This document shows positions 45,574 through 57,500 of a stretch of 64,000 nt of DNA, one piece after another (position 1 is the first letter of the stretch; each line of letters starts with the position of its first letter). The notes beneath the pieces are model-generated. The model was not told where the DNA came from. It ran no database searches and saw only the letters and a list, made by a program, of their open reading frames with translations. The stretch comes from Cheiracanthium punctorium. Taxonomy: Eukaryota; Arthropoda; Arachnida; Araneae; Cheiracanthiidae. Both the position numbers and the translations under genes were made by a program. The DNA lies in the NCBI GenBank assembly GCA_038373885.1, contig JAWZYV010016557.1, positions 620,001 through 684,000 of the forward strand, written 5' to 3'.

Positions 45574-48500
45574 GAAGACGACGACATCTAGTCATCTGAA
45601 TATAAAGACTAGTTTGTGTGAAATCCGAAAACTTTATCATATGCGCCTTGTTTTTTGAAAACCTTCATTCATACTTCCATGGTCTCATATAATCTATATT
45701 CTGGTTTTCAGATTCCTAAAATGTTTGCATCAGTTGAGTATCGTATGATCCGGAACGGAACCGCGAGTCAGATGCTGACTGACAACTAAAAATGATCTAG
45801 TTCACTAGGCAAAAACGAAAGTTCCCTGATTTTTAAATATTTTTACAAAATTCCCCGATATTTCCATGATTTTTCCAGATCGATAAAGTACCCTGATTTT
45901 TTCATGATTTCCCTGATCTGTCGACACCCTGTATTACCTAAAGATTATGATAGTATGTAATACTTTAAAAAGTAATTAATCGCCAACAATAGTAAAATTT
46001 AAAAATATTTTAAACAAATTTATTTCCTTAAAGATTTATATAAAAAACATCTTGATTAAAATTTATTTTAAATCAGTTATTCAAAATAAAATTCCTTTAC
46101 TTCAATTGCAATGTATACACTGTAATAACACTGAGTACTCAAGCTTTTGAGTTGAATTACCAAAAATGTCCTATTTTAATTTACATTCAAACATTAAAAA
46201 CTGCATTAAAAAAAAAGAATTTAAAATAAAAATCAACCATTTTTCTTTTTTTCTCTATTTAGCCATGTAAAATCAGTCTAATCCAAATCTGTATTGCTTT
46301 CAAAATCACAGAATCAGTGTGATGTGATAGCTTTTCAGTTTGCATACAAACTTTCAGATGCATTAAAAAATCATGAAATTTATATTAATTCAAAATATGC
46401 GTTTGTGTAGATAAGTGATTTTAGTGATATAAATATAAAAATACTTAAGGGTAAATATTCATTTACCAAAAGGATGCAAAAATATTGAAGTTATTAGCTA
46501 TAAAACATGGAGATCCGCAATAATTATAATTTTTAAGTAGAATCCAAGTAATTGTTTTTAAAAGAAAATGTAGAAAATAGAGATGAGTTCGGGCTCATTT
46601 TTTGAAGCCCGAGCCCGAGGACTTTTAATCCGAGCCCGCCCGAGCCCGAGCAATATTATTAAAGTTGGAGCCCGAGCCCGAAATTTCAGCTAAAGACAAA
46701 TAAAATTAACTACTTCATTAATAGGATACAATAAATTTTGGAGCTCCACACACCTTCTAGTCCCCCGTGCCGCTGTTTTTTTAAATAAGTGCGTCTATTT
46801 ATCCCATGAATCACTTTTTAAAATCTGTTTCAAGGAGTATGTTCAACAAAGGAGAAATTTTTCATGAGCCCGAGCCCGAACGCAATCGTGAATTACAGAG
46901 CCCGAGTCGGGCCCGGGCTCGGGCTCGGGCTGAGCCCGTCTCATCTCTAGTAGAAAATAAGCAAAACACTGAATTTAAAAGGGAATGAAGGAAGAAAAAA
47001 AATTACTCTTGTTTCCAACAACTTAAACTTTTATATGTGTGTGTGTGTGTGTAGGGAAAGCGGGTAACTGATACACTTTTCTCAAGTTTTGAAGATATAT
47101 ACTTACACTTACAGTAAAATTTTAAGAGATTATTTTTAAAACAAAATATGGGTCGTAATTTTATTAAAAATACTTCAAAATATATAAATTCAAAAGAGTG
47201 GTGGGATTTGTATTTTAAACTACCAAATTTTTTCATAATGAAATCTACACTTTTGAAGTTGTGTACGGCCGCCATTATGCTTTATTTCAATAAAACAACA
47301 GCAAACATAAAAAAAAAAAAAATTAATTTCGCAAACCTAATATAACGGGAATTCGGTTTGTCAACAAATTTTTCATAATTACGCAAATTTTCGGACCCAG
47401 AAATGATCGAAAACATTGTTTAGATTCCAATTTTGTCGTATTCGGCATCATCTGCAATTTTTCTCTCTATATAGTATGATAGTCTGCAACTAGAGGAGGA
47501 AACTGGACACTTGCCCTAAGCATAGTGCTGTTACGTGAAAATGTTGGAAGAAAGAGAGGCGTGGAAGAAAGGGAGTGCCAAAACAAAGGTTTGTCCCGGG
47601 CGGCGCGATCTCTAATTGCAGCACTGTATATGCATAATATTTGGAAATAACCTGTTATAGGAATGCTAGTTTAGCTAACACGTGTCCGAGGGGGAAAAAA
47701 TTTGCAAGTGCACGACATAGGGGGAAAAAAGGGGGGGGACGACAACAATGGCATCTCTTATCGTGCGTGGCGAAAACGGATTTCCTAAAGAGGCAAGAAG
47801 TCTAAATACTTATTGTTAAGTATAATATTCATAATTACATAATTATAAAAGAACTCCCGAAACTTCTGGGATCGTAAAGAATTTTCCTCTTGCACAAATT
47901 TTTAATTTTCAAATCGATGAATTCAAAATAGTTTCAATGGCCCTCCCCACCGCGCATTTTCGCAATGTCGATTGGGCTTTTGTTGAGTGCTTAGTTACAG
48001 TGAAAATGAACATCCCAGGGGCAGGCGCTGTCGACAAAAGACTTGCTTTCTCGCAATCGCCGACGATTTCATTTTTGTGGAGCGGCTGCAAAACAGACAC
48101 AAATTTTGTACTGACAGTTCCCATCCCATTCCAGGGTGCCTACCAAATTTCTGAAAGTCAATTTCCTGACTTTTGGAAGGTCCCGGGAAAAAAATTCCTG
48201 ACCAATGCATTTTACTTTGGGAAATTGCACAGTGCCCCCTCCTAAAGGTCAAGACTCAAAAATTTTGAGAGTGGCCAGTGGACACTGGACATGATTAATT
48301 CAGTGGCCACTTGAACGGTATCTTACGTACGTAGAATTCATGTTTAATTAAAATATATGTATGTACACATAAAGGTATAATATTGGATATAATATAATCG
48401 AAAAATTAAATTTTTAAGGACTAATGAATAATAATACAATAAAGTAAATAAAGAACTTTGTAAAAAAACACACATAAGATGTTATAGGTAAGAGGTTTCC

Positions 48501-51500
48501 TCTTACCTATAACATCTTATGTGTGTTTTTTTACTTTATTGTTTAACATCAGTATTTTGAGTTTTTTTCCGTAATAATACAATGTTATTTTGTATACATT
48601 TCTTAGAATTAATAATAATTAAAATACTTACTATAGCTCATTTAATTTTGTCAATAATTGAAATGAATGAAAAATAAGTAAATTAAAATCAGGCTTAATA
48701 AAGAACACAAACATTTAAAATATTATATTTTAATCTTGAAAGTATGGCCTTCTGCTTTTTAGGCTATCATGCCACCACTATTCAATTACACATTAAAATC
48801 CGTCAAATTAACCTGAGCAGTCTTTACAAATAGCCTGTTTTCTAAATACTCTCTACCCATTGATGTGGATTTGTCACCTATAATATTTTTAACACTGCTC
48901 CAAATTCTCTCTATTTCAGCATTACTGTGGGGTAAAGTAATTAAAGCTTGGACGACTTCTTTTATAATTTTAAAATTACTCAAGTTTTCACTACTTAATT
49001 TTTCATTTAAATTTGTCTGGTGGAATTTTTAGAATTCTGCTGAATATGCAGTACAGTGCAGCACCGATAATCCGGCATCGGCGGGAATAACGCGGTGCCG
49101 GATTACCGATTTTTCCGGATTATAAATTTGTTGAAAATTTCCATTAAAACCATCGTCGATCACGGGTTATTGACCAGTTTATTATTTATCAATGAAAAAT
49201 AGTCTTAAAACATACATACGATTGCTGTATAAACCGCCAAAAAAAGTACTAAGCTACACTGGAACAAATGTAATTTAGTGTTCAATTCAAACTAAAAACT
49301 ATAAAGCAGAATAGATCGTTGATTTTGGAACATTTTCATAAAATATAACAAATAGTAACTGAAATTTATTTAAATTATAATTTAAAATAAGTGTATTAAA
49401 TTATTATTAGAATCTAATTAGCTTTTGTATTTACATTAAATAAATCGGTTAATTTGACTTTCTTCATTTTTTTTTTGTATTTAATTGGTTAATTAACATA
49501 TGCACATTCATCAGTTGACTCTCGGATATAAAATCAATTTATTAAATCTCTCCATAGTTTTTACAATAGAGTTTTATTTTGCAAGTTGAATTATTCCGAA
49601 TTTTACTCTCTTCAGTCTCTTCATAGCAGGCACACGTATCTGGAAAAACATTGCGAGGGGGGGGGGGTCCCAAAAATTTCGGAGGGGGTCCAAACGGTAA
49701 AAAAGGCAGAATGTTTCACAGAAAGACCTTTATCATTTTAGTAACAAAAAATCAAAATTTCGGGGTGGGGGAGCCCCCGCCCTTAAATATGTCCTTGCTT
49801 CTCAGCTTCTTAATTACGTCTAAACATACTAATTTTCCCCCCCTCCTTTCCCTCTTGCTTATCAAAGCACTGACGAATTCCTACCAGCGATAGATAGTTA
49901 TTGCATTTCGCACGGTGACAGGATGTCTAGAAACAAGGCAATGTGTCTGAAAACACTGCATACCTTTGACTACAATTAATTTAAATGTAATAAGCCAACC
50001 AAGTCGTATTTACTTTTGTTTTTATCTCTGGTTTCATGACTTCTGTGGTTTATCATTTAAAAACAGGAAGTCCCACTGTCCTACATGGCTTTGTTATAAA
50101 ATATGGATTTTTTTTATGTACGCACGTGGTTGAAGAAAGGATTGGTCCAAGCAAAGTGCAAATGCAAGAATATCTTCTATTCTGTGCATTCCTACTGAAG
50201 TGAGTCACTCCGGTTCGCTGGCGTGTAAGCTGCATCTGCGATTTCGTGGGATTACTGTCAATAAATTCACAATAGAATGATGGAAAAGGGGTGAGGCGAG
50301 GCGGGAGGGGATATGTTTTACCGTTTTTTTTTTCCCCGAGTGACTTGTAAATTCTGTCCATGTATTTTGGAGAGAGTATGAAACAGTAATTGTAAACCAA
50401 AATGCATAAATGTAATAAAATAAAGTGGCGACCGTAATGAATTTTTTTCATCGCCACTTTCTTAAACTGAGTCGCCACGTGGCGAGTGGCGACCGCGAAT
50501 CTTGACCTTTACCCCCTCCCCAGTGGTGCAGAGAGGGAGGGGGAGCAGGGGGAAAATCCCCTGGGCCTCAGCTTGTGAAGAGTCCACCCTTTTGCTGTTT
50601 ATATGATACTTAATTGTGGGTTGTCAATTTTGTAAAAAAAAAAAATGTCCAAATTCAGATTATGTCCCAGTATGTTTCAAATTAATTTTTGAATGAAATT
50701 ACAAAAAGCCAGCTAGAGCATGAACCACCAATATGACAAAAACGAGAAGTATTTCTGATTGAGTCTTCTTTTGCAAGAAAAGTAGACATTGACGGTGTTA
50801 TTCAACGGTTTGCCATGATTAAAAGTAGGAAAGATTTATTTAACAAGAAATCCTTTTTTTCCCCGAGACACATTGTTAAATTGTGGAAGAAAGGGTATAG
50901 CCAGAGGAGAGACTATGGGCCGACCCAACCTCCGAAAGTTTGAATTTTCCTTAAAAAGATCTTAAAGATCAAGACTTTCTATGAGAAATTTTGAAATTTC
51001 CACTTTTTTGGCCTTCTGAAATTTTTTGGCTGCCTGCTTGCATGGAAGTATGAATAAAAATATTATTTGTTTCAATACTGAGGAAACATGCCATGCAAAA
51101 ATGTTAACGTTTCAAATACAGTTTCTCTAGGGAGGTGACGAAACCTTCAAAACAAAATGTTGGTACTTTTGAGAGCATGAATTGGCAAATAATTAATAAT
51201 TTTAATTCTATTAATTATTTGCCAATTACTATTAAAGTTTCTTTAAAGGATTAATAATTTTAATAAGGAATAAATGATTGATCTAATACGACATCAAAAG
51301 CATTTCTGGATAGCAAAAGGGCCCCAAAGATTTTATCCATGGGGCCCCGACTTGGCTCTCTGCGCCTCTGCCCCTCCCTTGTCTTTATATTTGCATATTT
51401 TGTACAACTTCTTGAAATCAATTTTAACTGAAGTATACAGGTTTAAGGTTTCATCAATTGAGAAACAGAAGTAGCCACATTTTCTGATAGAATTAACTAA

Positions 51501-54500
51501 CTGTTCGTGGAAATATGGTCTTAAGCTATAAGTTACCAAGTAAGCTAATTTGTCTTTCACTCTTCCGTCACGATTGCAGGGCTGCCAACCTCTTTCAACC
51601 TTTATGTGTAGTACAAAGAATAAAAATGTGTAGTTTTCAATGTTTCATGTGTAGTTGCGCGCTTTTGTTATACTAGATGCGCCTTGGGACCATGATATTT
51701 TGTATCACCTACACTAAACACCCTGAAGTTATTGCATTATTGCCCTTAAAAACTAACTAAAAAAAAGTTACATTGAGAAAATAAAAATATGATACTTATT
51801 AATTAACAGCACAAATGCTACAAACAGATTCATTTTCTACATTATCAATTGCTAATTGGCCCACATTCAAAATACATCCTACCTTGATTTTTGGTGCCAA
51901 AAATGCCGTTTTTGACGGCGCCAAAGAAACAAAGTAGCTGTGAGCATTTTCAAACGTGTTTTCCAACTGAATACACTGCTAAAATTTGAATATTTGTTAT
52001 AAGAATTTAGGGTAAAGAATCTAAACAACACAAATTTAAAAAATATTAACTAACAATTGATTTTTATGTGTGTGTGTGTGGGGGGGGGGGGGGGGAGGCT
52101 CCGCAACCCTCAACCCAGCGTTTCATCTTAACGATAAAAATTATCGAAAAACTAAAAAATAACAACAAAAAGAATTAAAAAATGTTAAGAAAACGTTGTG
52201 AAAAAGAATAAAAACGGAATGTAGTGCAGAATTTATTCGCATTTCCAGAAAAACGTCAAATACATTTATCGCTAATTTTGGAGCCAAAAAAAAGTAGGAT
52301 GTATATTGAAGCTTAGCCCTTTTGGCCCGCAATCTTTTTTTTTTTTTTTTTCGCCTCAACTGATACGTTACTGCACTACTCAACTGCAAACGTTAATTCC
52401 GTTATTTTAACATAGCGATAAACCACGGAGTCCTATAAAGTAGCACGTGCACGCGGTATACTAAACCAAAATGATAACAGCAACGGATAAATAAACTATA
52501 CGTCTAAAGAACGCCAAAGCACGCGACTTAGTTCGCAATGATAGTTCAATCCGTTCTTGCGCAATTCATATTTATTTCCCTACAGCACAAAGTAGAGAGG
52601 GAACCAAGAAGTTTCAGCGCACGCACGACCAAGGAAAATAGATGATGTGCGCACCCTTTGCGTATTGTGCGTATTTCTGTTGCCCAAGCCCAACATGGTA
52701 GGAACGGTAGCTTTCGGGCCCGTTCGAGAATTCACCGGTTGGTTATGCACCGGTGCAAGTGACGTCACGGTTGTCAACCGGTTTCGGTCATCCTCAACAC
52801 ATCCAATTCCAAGCCAAGAAAACAAAAATAAACATTGGCAACACTACGCTAATAACCGGAATAACCCACCTCGCTAGCAGGGTCATTCTGGTTGCGCTCT
52901 GGTCACGTTGAGCAGACAACCGCTACATGACCAAAACGTTTTCGAACGCTGTTAATTCCAGAGCTCCGCCCAACGCTCCGCCTTTTCGGACGCTCTGGTC
53001 GTGCACCGGTGTTACCGGTGCACAACCGATGAATTCTCGAACGCGCCCTTCGTTGACGTCAAGAAAGCCGTCTGAGCAGAGTCATCCGATTGGCCAAGAT
53101 CCGTTAGCGAACGTTTCCGTGGCTGGGGAGAGAGCCAAGGAGTCGAAAAATCTTACGGCCAGCTAACTTGCACCAACGTCAAGTCGATTACTTGGCAGGG
53201 GTGCGCAGATATCTTTCTATCCACGTACAAAACATAAAATAAGTAAGGGATATTGAAATATAAAAAAATACCAAATTTATATAAGATGGTACATTTTTGG
53301 CTGTAGATTTCTTTACCTTGAAAAAGAAGGAAAAAAGCGTAGTTCTCAACATGCGTTGCGTAGAGCGTAGAAAAAGTAAACAATGCGTAGTTACTACGCC
53401 AAATGCGTAGTAGTTGGCAGCCCTGCGATTGATGAGCCCCATTTCCCCCTCCTTATACAAACACATCGCTTGATGCTTTCGCGGTCGGAAAAATGCGTTG
53501 CAGTTGCTTTCGGTTTTGAGTCTGACAATTAGAGAGAAAGGGTTTAAAAAAAAAAATTATCCTATTGGTGAATTTTCCGGACCCATTATCCAATTTCCCG
53601 GTTTTTTCCAGACTTTCCGGACCCATTTTCCAATTTCCCGGCTTTTTCCAGACACCCTGCATTCTCCGCCTAAAATTGTTCTACACAGGGTGGCCACTCT
53701 TTCTTAGAGAAAAAATTCAAGGACATTTAAGGACACAATGAGCATACATATTTGAGATTTTTTTGTCATTATTTCTATTTTCTTATAACCTAATTTAATC
53801 TCATGGTTTCATGAACACACATATATTGAAAATTCCCCAAAAACACTTAATACTATTTCATAACTCCATCATCCATTGATAGCTGAAAGACATTTTTTAA
53901 CGGCAAATCTTTCAAAGACTGCTTAATGCTTTCAAGCAACACTTCAGCATTTGCGTGCCCTAAAAACACTCGTTAAATAGCGTGACATCACTTTGTCTTT
54001 TCCAAAAACTAAGATTTGGCTGTCCAGAAACATGGATCGAAATAAGCCATCGATTCCATCGCACGATCTGTAGGACAAGTGGCTTTGCATCACTTTCAAT
54101 GCCCAAAATACTTCAGCCGTCGTTGATTCTGCTTTCTGAAAACATGCTACCGACGAGGGCTGTTCTTGTAATACCAATGCGGAATCATTAAATGATGGTT
54201 TACTCGTGGATGATGAAGATTGTGATGACGGTACTTTGGATAGCAGTCCATCCAGGGTTAAGGTGTTCCTTTTATTTTCGGTAAGTGACATGTGCTTCTT
54301 ACCTTGCATATGGCTCCTTAAGGCAGACTTTCCCATTGATGAAATGTTATGTTTGTTGAGCATATCAAACATCTTGCCACGTGACTATCACCGATAACTT
54401 TTCCGATCCACGTGGCAAAATTTGGATCTTGTAACCAAAGATCGTTAAAATGGCACTTACGGCTCATAATTATGAAATTTCACATAATAATCAATATTTT

Positions 54501-57500
54501 TAATAACTACAAATGAGTTAGATCAATAAAAATGCATATTACAGCAAGGAAAGATATATGCACACACAACTGTGATTGCAGTGCGTTTGTACATAACAGC
54601 TACATGCTACGTGGTTTTATTATAGTTGGGGCTGGGAATAACTGATAAAACAACAAAAATTCAGCAATTGGATAGTAAAATTTAAGGACATTCCAGACTT
54701 CCTTTCAAAATTTAAGGACATTCCAGACATCCATTCAGAATTTAAGCACATTCCAGGCCTTGAACTTTTTTTTGGTAAATTCAAGGACATTCCAGGTTTT
54801 CAAGGACACGTGGCCACCCTGTCTATATCAGAGCTGTCATCAATTTGGCTCCGATGCTGACCAGAATTTTCGATATTTTCAAATAGTATTTCCCGACTTT
54901 CCCGCCATGAGAAATATTCAGGTACATTTATTACGGTTGGATATCCTGTCAATGAATCGATTTTTTCCTATTCTTTTTAGTACATCAACAGGCAGGAAAG
55001 GGGGGGGGGTTTACCCCACACTTCCAGAACTGCCGTGATCTTAGAATGTGTTTTGAAAATCTGAAAAAATAAACAATAACCAAGTGGTGTTTATTAATTA
55101 CTTGCAGCATTTATAAAACACCATAAAGCGCCATTTACAGTAGGAAATAATTTATTGTTATGACTACTCTTCTGAATGACAGATTGTTTCTCTAACGAGA
55201 TATTTTATGACCTGAAGCTGCAGCGAATGGTTGTAACCCTCTCCTGGGGTCGGGAGGGTAAGAGCGGACACTCAGCAGATGCCCCCCCTCCCCTCCACAC
55301 ACAACCATTAATATGAGACTAAACAAATTAACTTCCTTTCTGGAAAGCACTCGTGAAATCAAAATACGAATTAATGATGTTAAGAAAAGATACATAAAAT
55401 AATTTCTCTCAGCGAACTTAACACAGAAAAATTAGAAACTAAGAATTTGAATGAAATGGGAAAAGCGTAGTTGAGCTGCTAATCGTGACCTAGTGCTTCA
55501 TTTCTTGACCTTTTTGCTGTTTCGTGACCTTTGCATGATGGTAGACACCCTGGTTTACAACAGTGGTGGACTCAACGTGTCGATGAAAGTGGACTTTTTT
55601 ACTGCCTGCAGCCAGATAAATTAATTTCTAGTGGGCCTGTTAAAGGCTGCAAAAAAGCTGAAGATCGTGTGTCGCTGGTGTTCTGCACAAATACAGATGG
55701 ATCTGATAAAAGAACTCTGAGAGTCATTGGAAAATCAGCTAAGCCCAGATGTTTTAAAATTTTTAATTCTGCCCTTTATGTTGATTATGAGAACAAGAAA
55801 GCTTGGATGAGTGCAGCATTATTTCAAAAATGGTTAGCGAATTTCAACTCAGAAATGCGAAGAAAGAAACGCCAAGTTTTAATGATTTTTGATAATGCCC
55901 TTCGTCACAAAACATACCCAATGAGCAATATCCACATTGAATTTTTACCTTCTGATTGTACTGGAGTTTTACAGCCTTTGGATGTGGGTATAATAAACTC
56001 ATTCAAAGCTCATTATCGAAAGTATCACGTCCGCCGTATTATTGAAAAAATCAGCAAAGATGATTTTTCTCCAATCCTTTTACACGATGATATTCGCATG
56101 ATAAAAAAAGGCCTGGGATGAAATTTCACCAGAAACTATTGTTATGTGCTGGAAACATACTGGAATAACTAAATCTGAAGGGTTTACTCCAAAGCAAATT
56201 ATTACAGCACTCCAAGAACTGCAAAATGAAATACACAAATTGACAGACATTGAGCATCCTCTGTCGGCACTCAGTATATTAATAGACAAAAGTGTTTCAA
56301 CATTTGAAGATCTGACAATCTATGAAATTGTTAAATCAGCTACTAATCAAAATCAAAATTTAGATTCATCTGACAGTGAATCTGAAGAAGATGAAACACC
56401 ACATGTTACATCGGAGGAAGTGAAAAATTGTATTGGGAAAATACAATTTTTTTAGAAAAAAATGCGACAGATAAAGAAATGCTAAACATTCTCTCAGTTG
56501 TAGAAAAGGATATTCAAAAAATTAATATTGAAAAGAAAACTCAAATTGCCATTTAAAAATTTTTCCAATAAATTCAGTTTGAGTTTTAATGTAAGTGTGT
56601 GTCTGCTATGAGCAAAAATATCTATTTTATCCAAGTTTGTTTGTTGTGTTTATTTCAAACCTACACGAGGGGTCCTTAGAGCAGATGATTTTTTAAGGGG
56701 TTCTAAAGCGCATTCACGTTACATCTGGAAGAAACTGCTGGAGACTCCAGAATGTTAGATCCGTCGCCGCACGAAAGGCCTGAGCCTTGGATCTTCACAC
56801 TTCAGCCATAGTGTTTATTCTACTCGGAAACTCTTATATAGGATTGACGATATAAAACAGTAAATGCATCTTAATTTGATAGTATCATTTGATAATTTAA
56901 TTCCAGCATAATTGAATTATATTACCTATTATTAAATAAAATGCATTATGATATTGAGTTTTACAACAGTAATAATACCATATCAAAGTTCATTTTTATC
57001 CATCGCATAATCTAATATAATTCGATATACCGCCACACTTGTTATAGCGCCATAATTTTCTCGAACGGATAGTGGCGTTATATCGGGGTTTGACTGAATA
57101 TTTAAATACTATTAGTTCACAACAGCTTTAATCTATTGTTACAATATTTCGTAAGCTGTAGAATATGCATAACTTGTATTTTTCTATAAATAGGTTACAA
57201 TCATAAAAATTTCAACATAGGGTTACCAGGCGAAATATGCAAGATAAAATGACCTAATCAATTAATATCGTTTTAATATGGCAAGGGGTACATATTCTTC
57301 GGTAAAGTTCAGCTGCCCCACCCCCAACACCAAATTAATGCTGTTTCCAGGCATGAATACAGCTGAAGAGCAAAAAAGAGGAAATACACGTGGACATATT
57401 TTCCAGCAAAAAATTGAAAAATTTACGTGCACGTATTTTCAGGCATATATAACAAGGTTGATAATCAGGGGCGTAGCCAGGGGGGATATATCCCCCCCCC

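Larger units (their letters stand above)
48132..53659 (-). mobile_element. hAT element with 5-bp TSD, multiply interrupted
   Basis: Ends CAGGGTGCCTACCAAATTTC and complement of CAGGGTGTCTGGAAAAAGCC; perfect 5-bp TSD CATTC (48127-48131, 53660-53664). Minus-strand transposase pieces lie inside. Insertions within it: a palindromic PLE (48441-48571), hAT MITEs 49627-49797 and 50521-51370, and element X2 (51577-53425). Confidence 0.75.
44562..55552. mobile_element. CAGGGTGTCTACC element, host of a deep nest
   Basis: Ends CAGGGTGTCTACCACATAAA and complement of CAGGGTGTCTACCATCATGC. Both subterminal regions carry CTTGACC / GGTCAAGAAA repeats. Flanks ATTTA / GTTTA are a 5-bp TSD with one mismatch; across them the Tigger frame reads EDIYN, confirming the junction. 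Of 11 kb, most is later insertions (listed separately). No transposase of its own was recognised. Confidence 0.7.
43584..57096 (+). mobile_element. Tigger-type (pogo) transposon, split by 11 kb of nested elements
   Basis: TIRs CAGTCAAACCCCGATTTAGT and complement of CAGTCAAACCCCGATATAAC. The left border is TA (43582-43583); the right has AA where MITE-A predicts TA, a one-base change. Own sequence is 43584-44561 and 55553-57096, about 2.5 kb, the usual Tigger size. It encodes a CENP-B/JRK-like transposase in two separated pieces. Confidence 0.88.
43429..57254 (+). mobile_element. MITE-A copy 3, split by Tigger
   Basis: Left part 43429-43583 and right part 57097-57254 together form one MITE-A: TGTCATTTTATCTCTCA at the left after TA, then one tandem unit up to TTTTTTCCA, and after the Tigger the second unit starting TATTTAAATACTATTAG, ending GATAAAATGACC before TA. 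Comparing with copy 2 shows the break is exactly at a TA. Confidence 0.8.

Noticed and set aside
46806..46988. Arg/Glu/Pro-rich 60-codon frame
   Set aside because: Translation of GAGCCC hexamers of the MITE, not a protein.
52580..53166. GC-rich block as exons of a host gene
   Set aside because: No convincing splice signals or conserved product; lies within X2 and is organised as an inverted repeat.
55192..55395. 67-codon minus-strand frame as part of a transposase
   Set aside because: No motif; subterminal region of the CAGGGTGTCTACC element.
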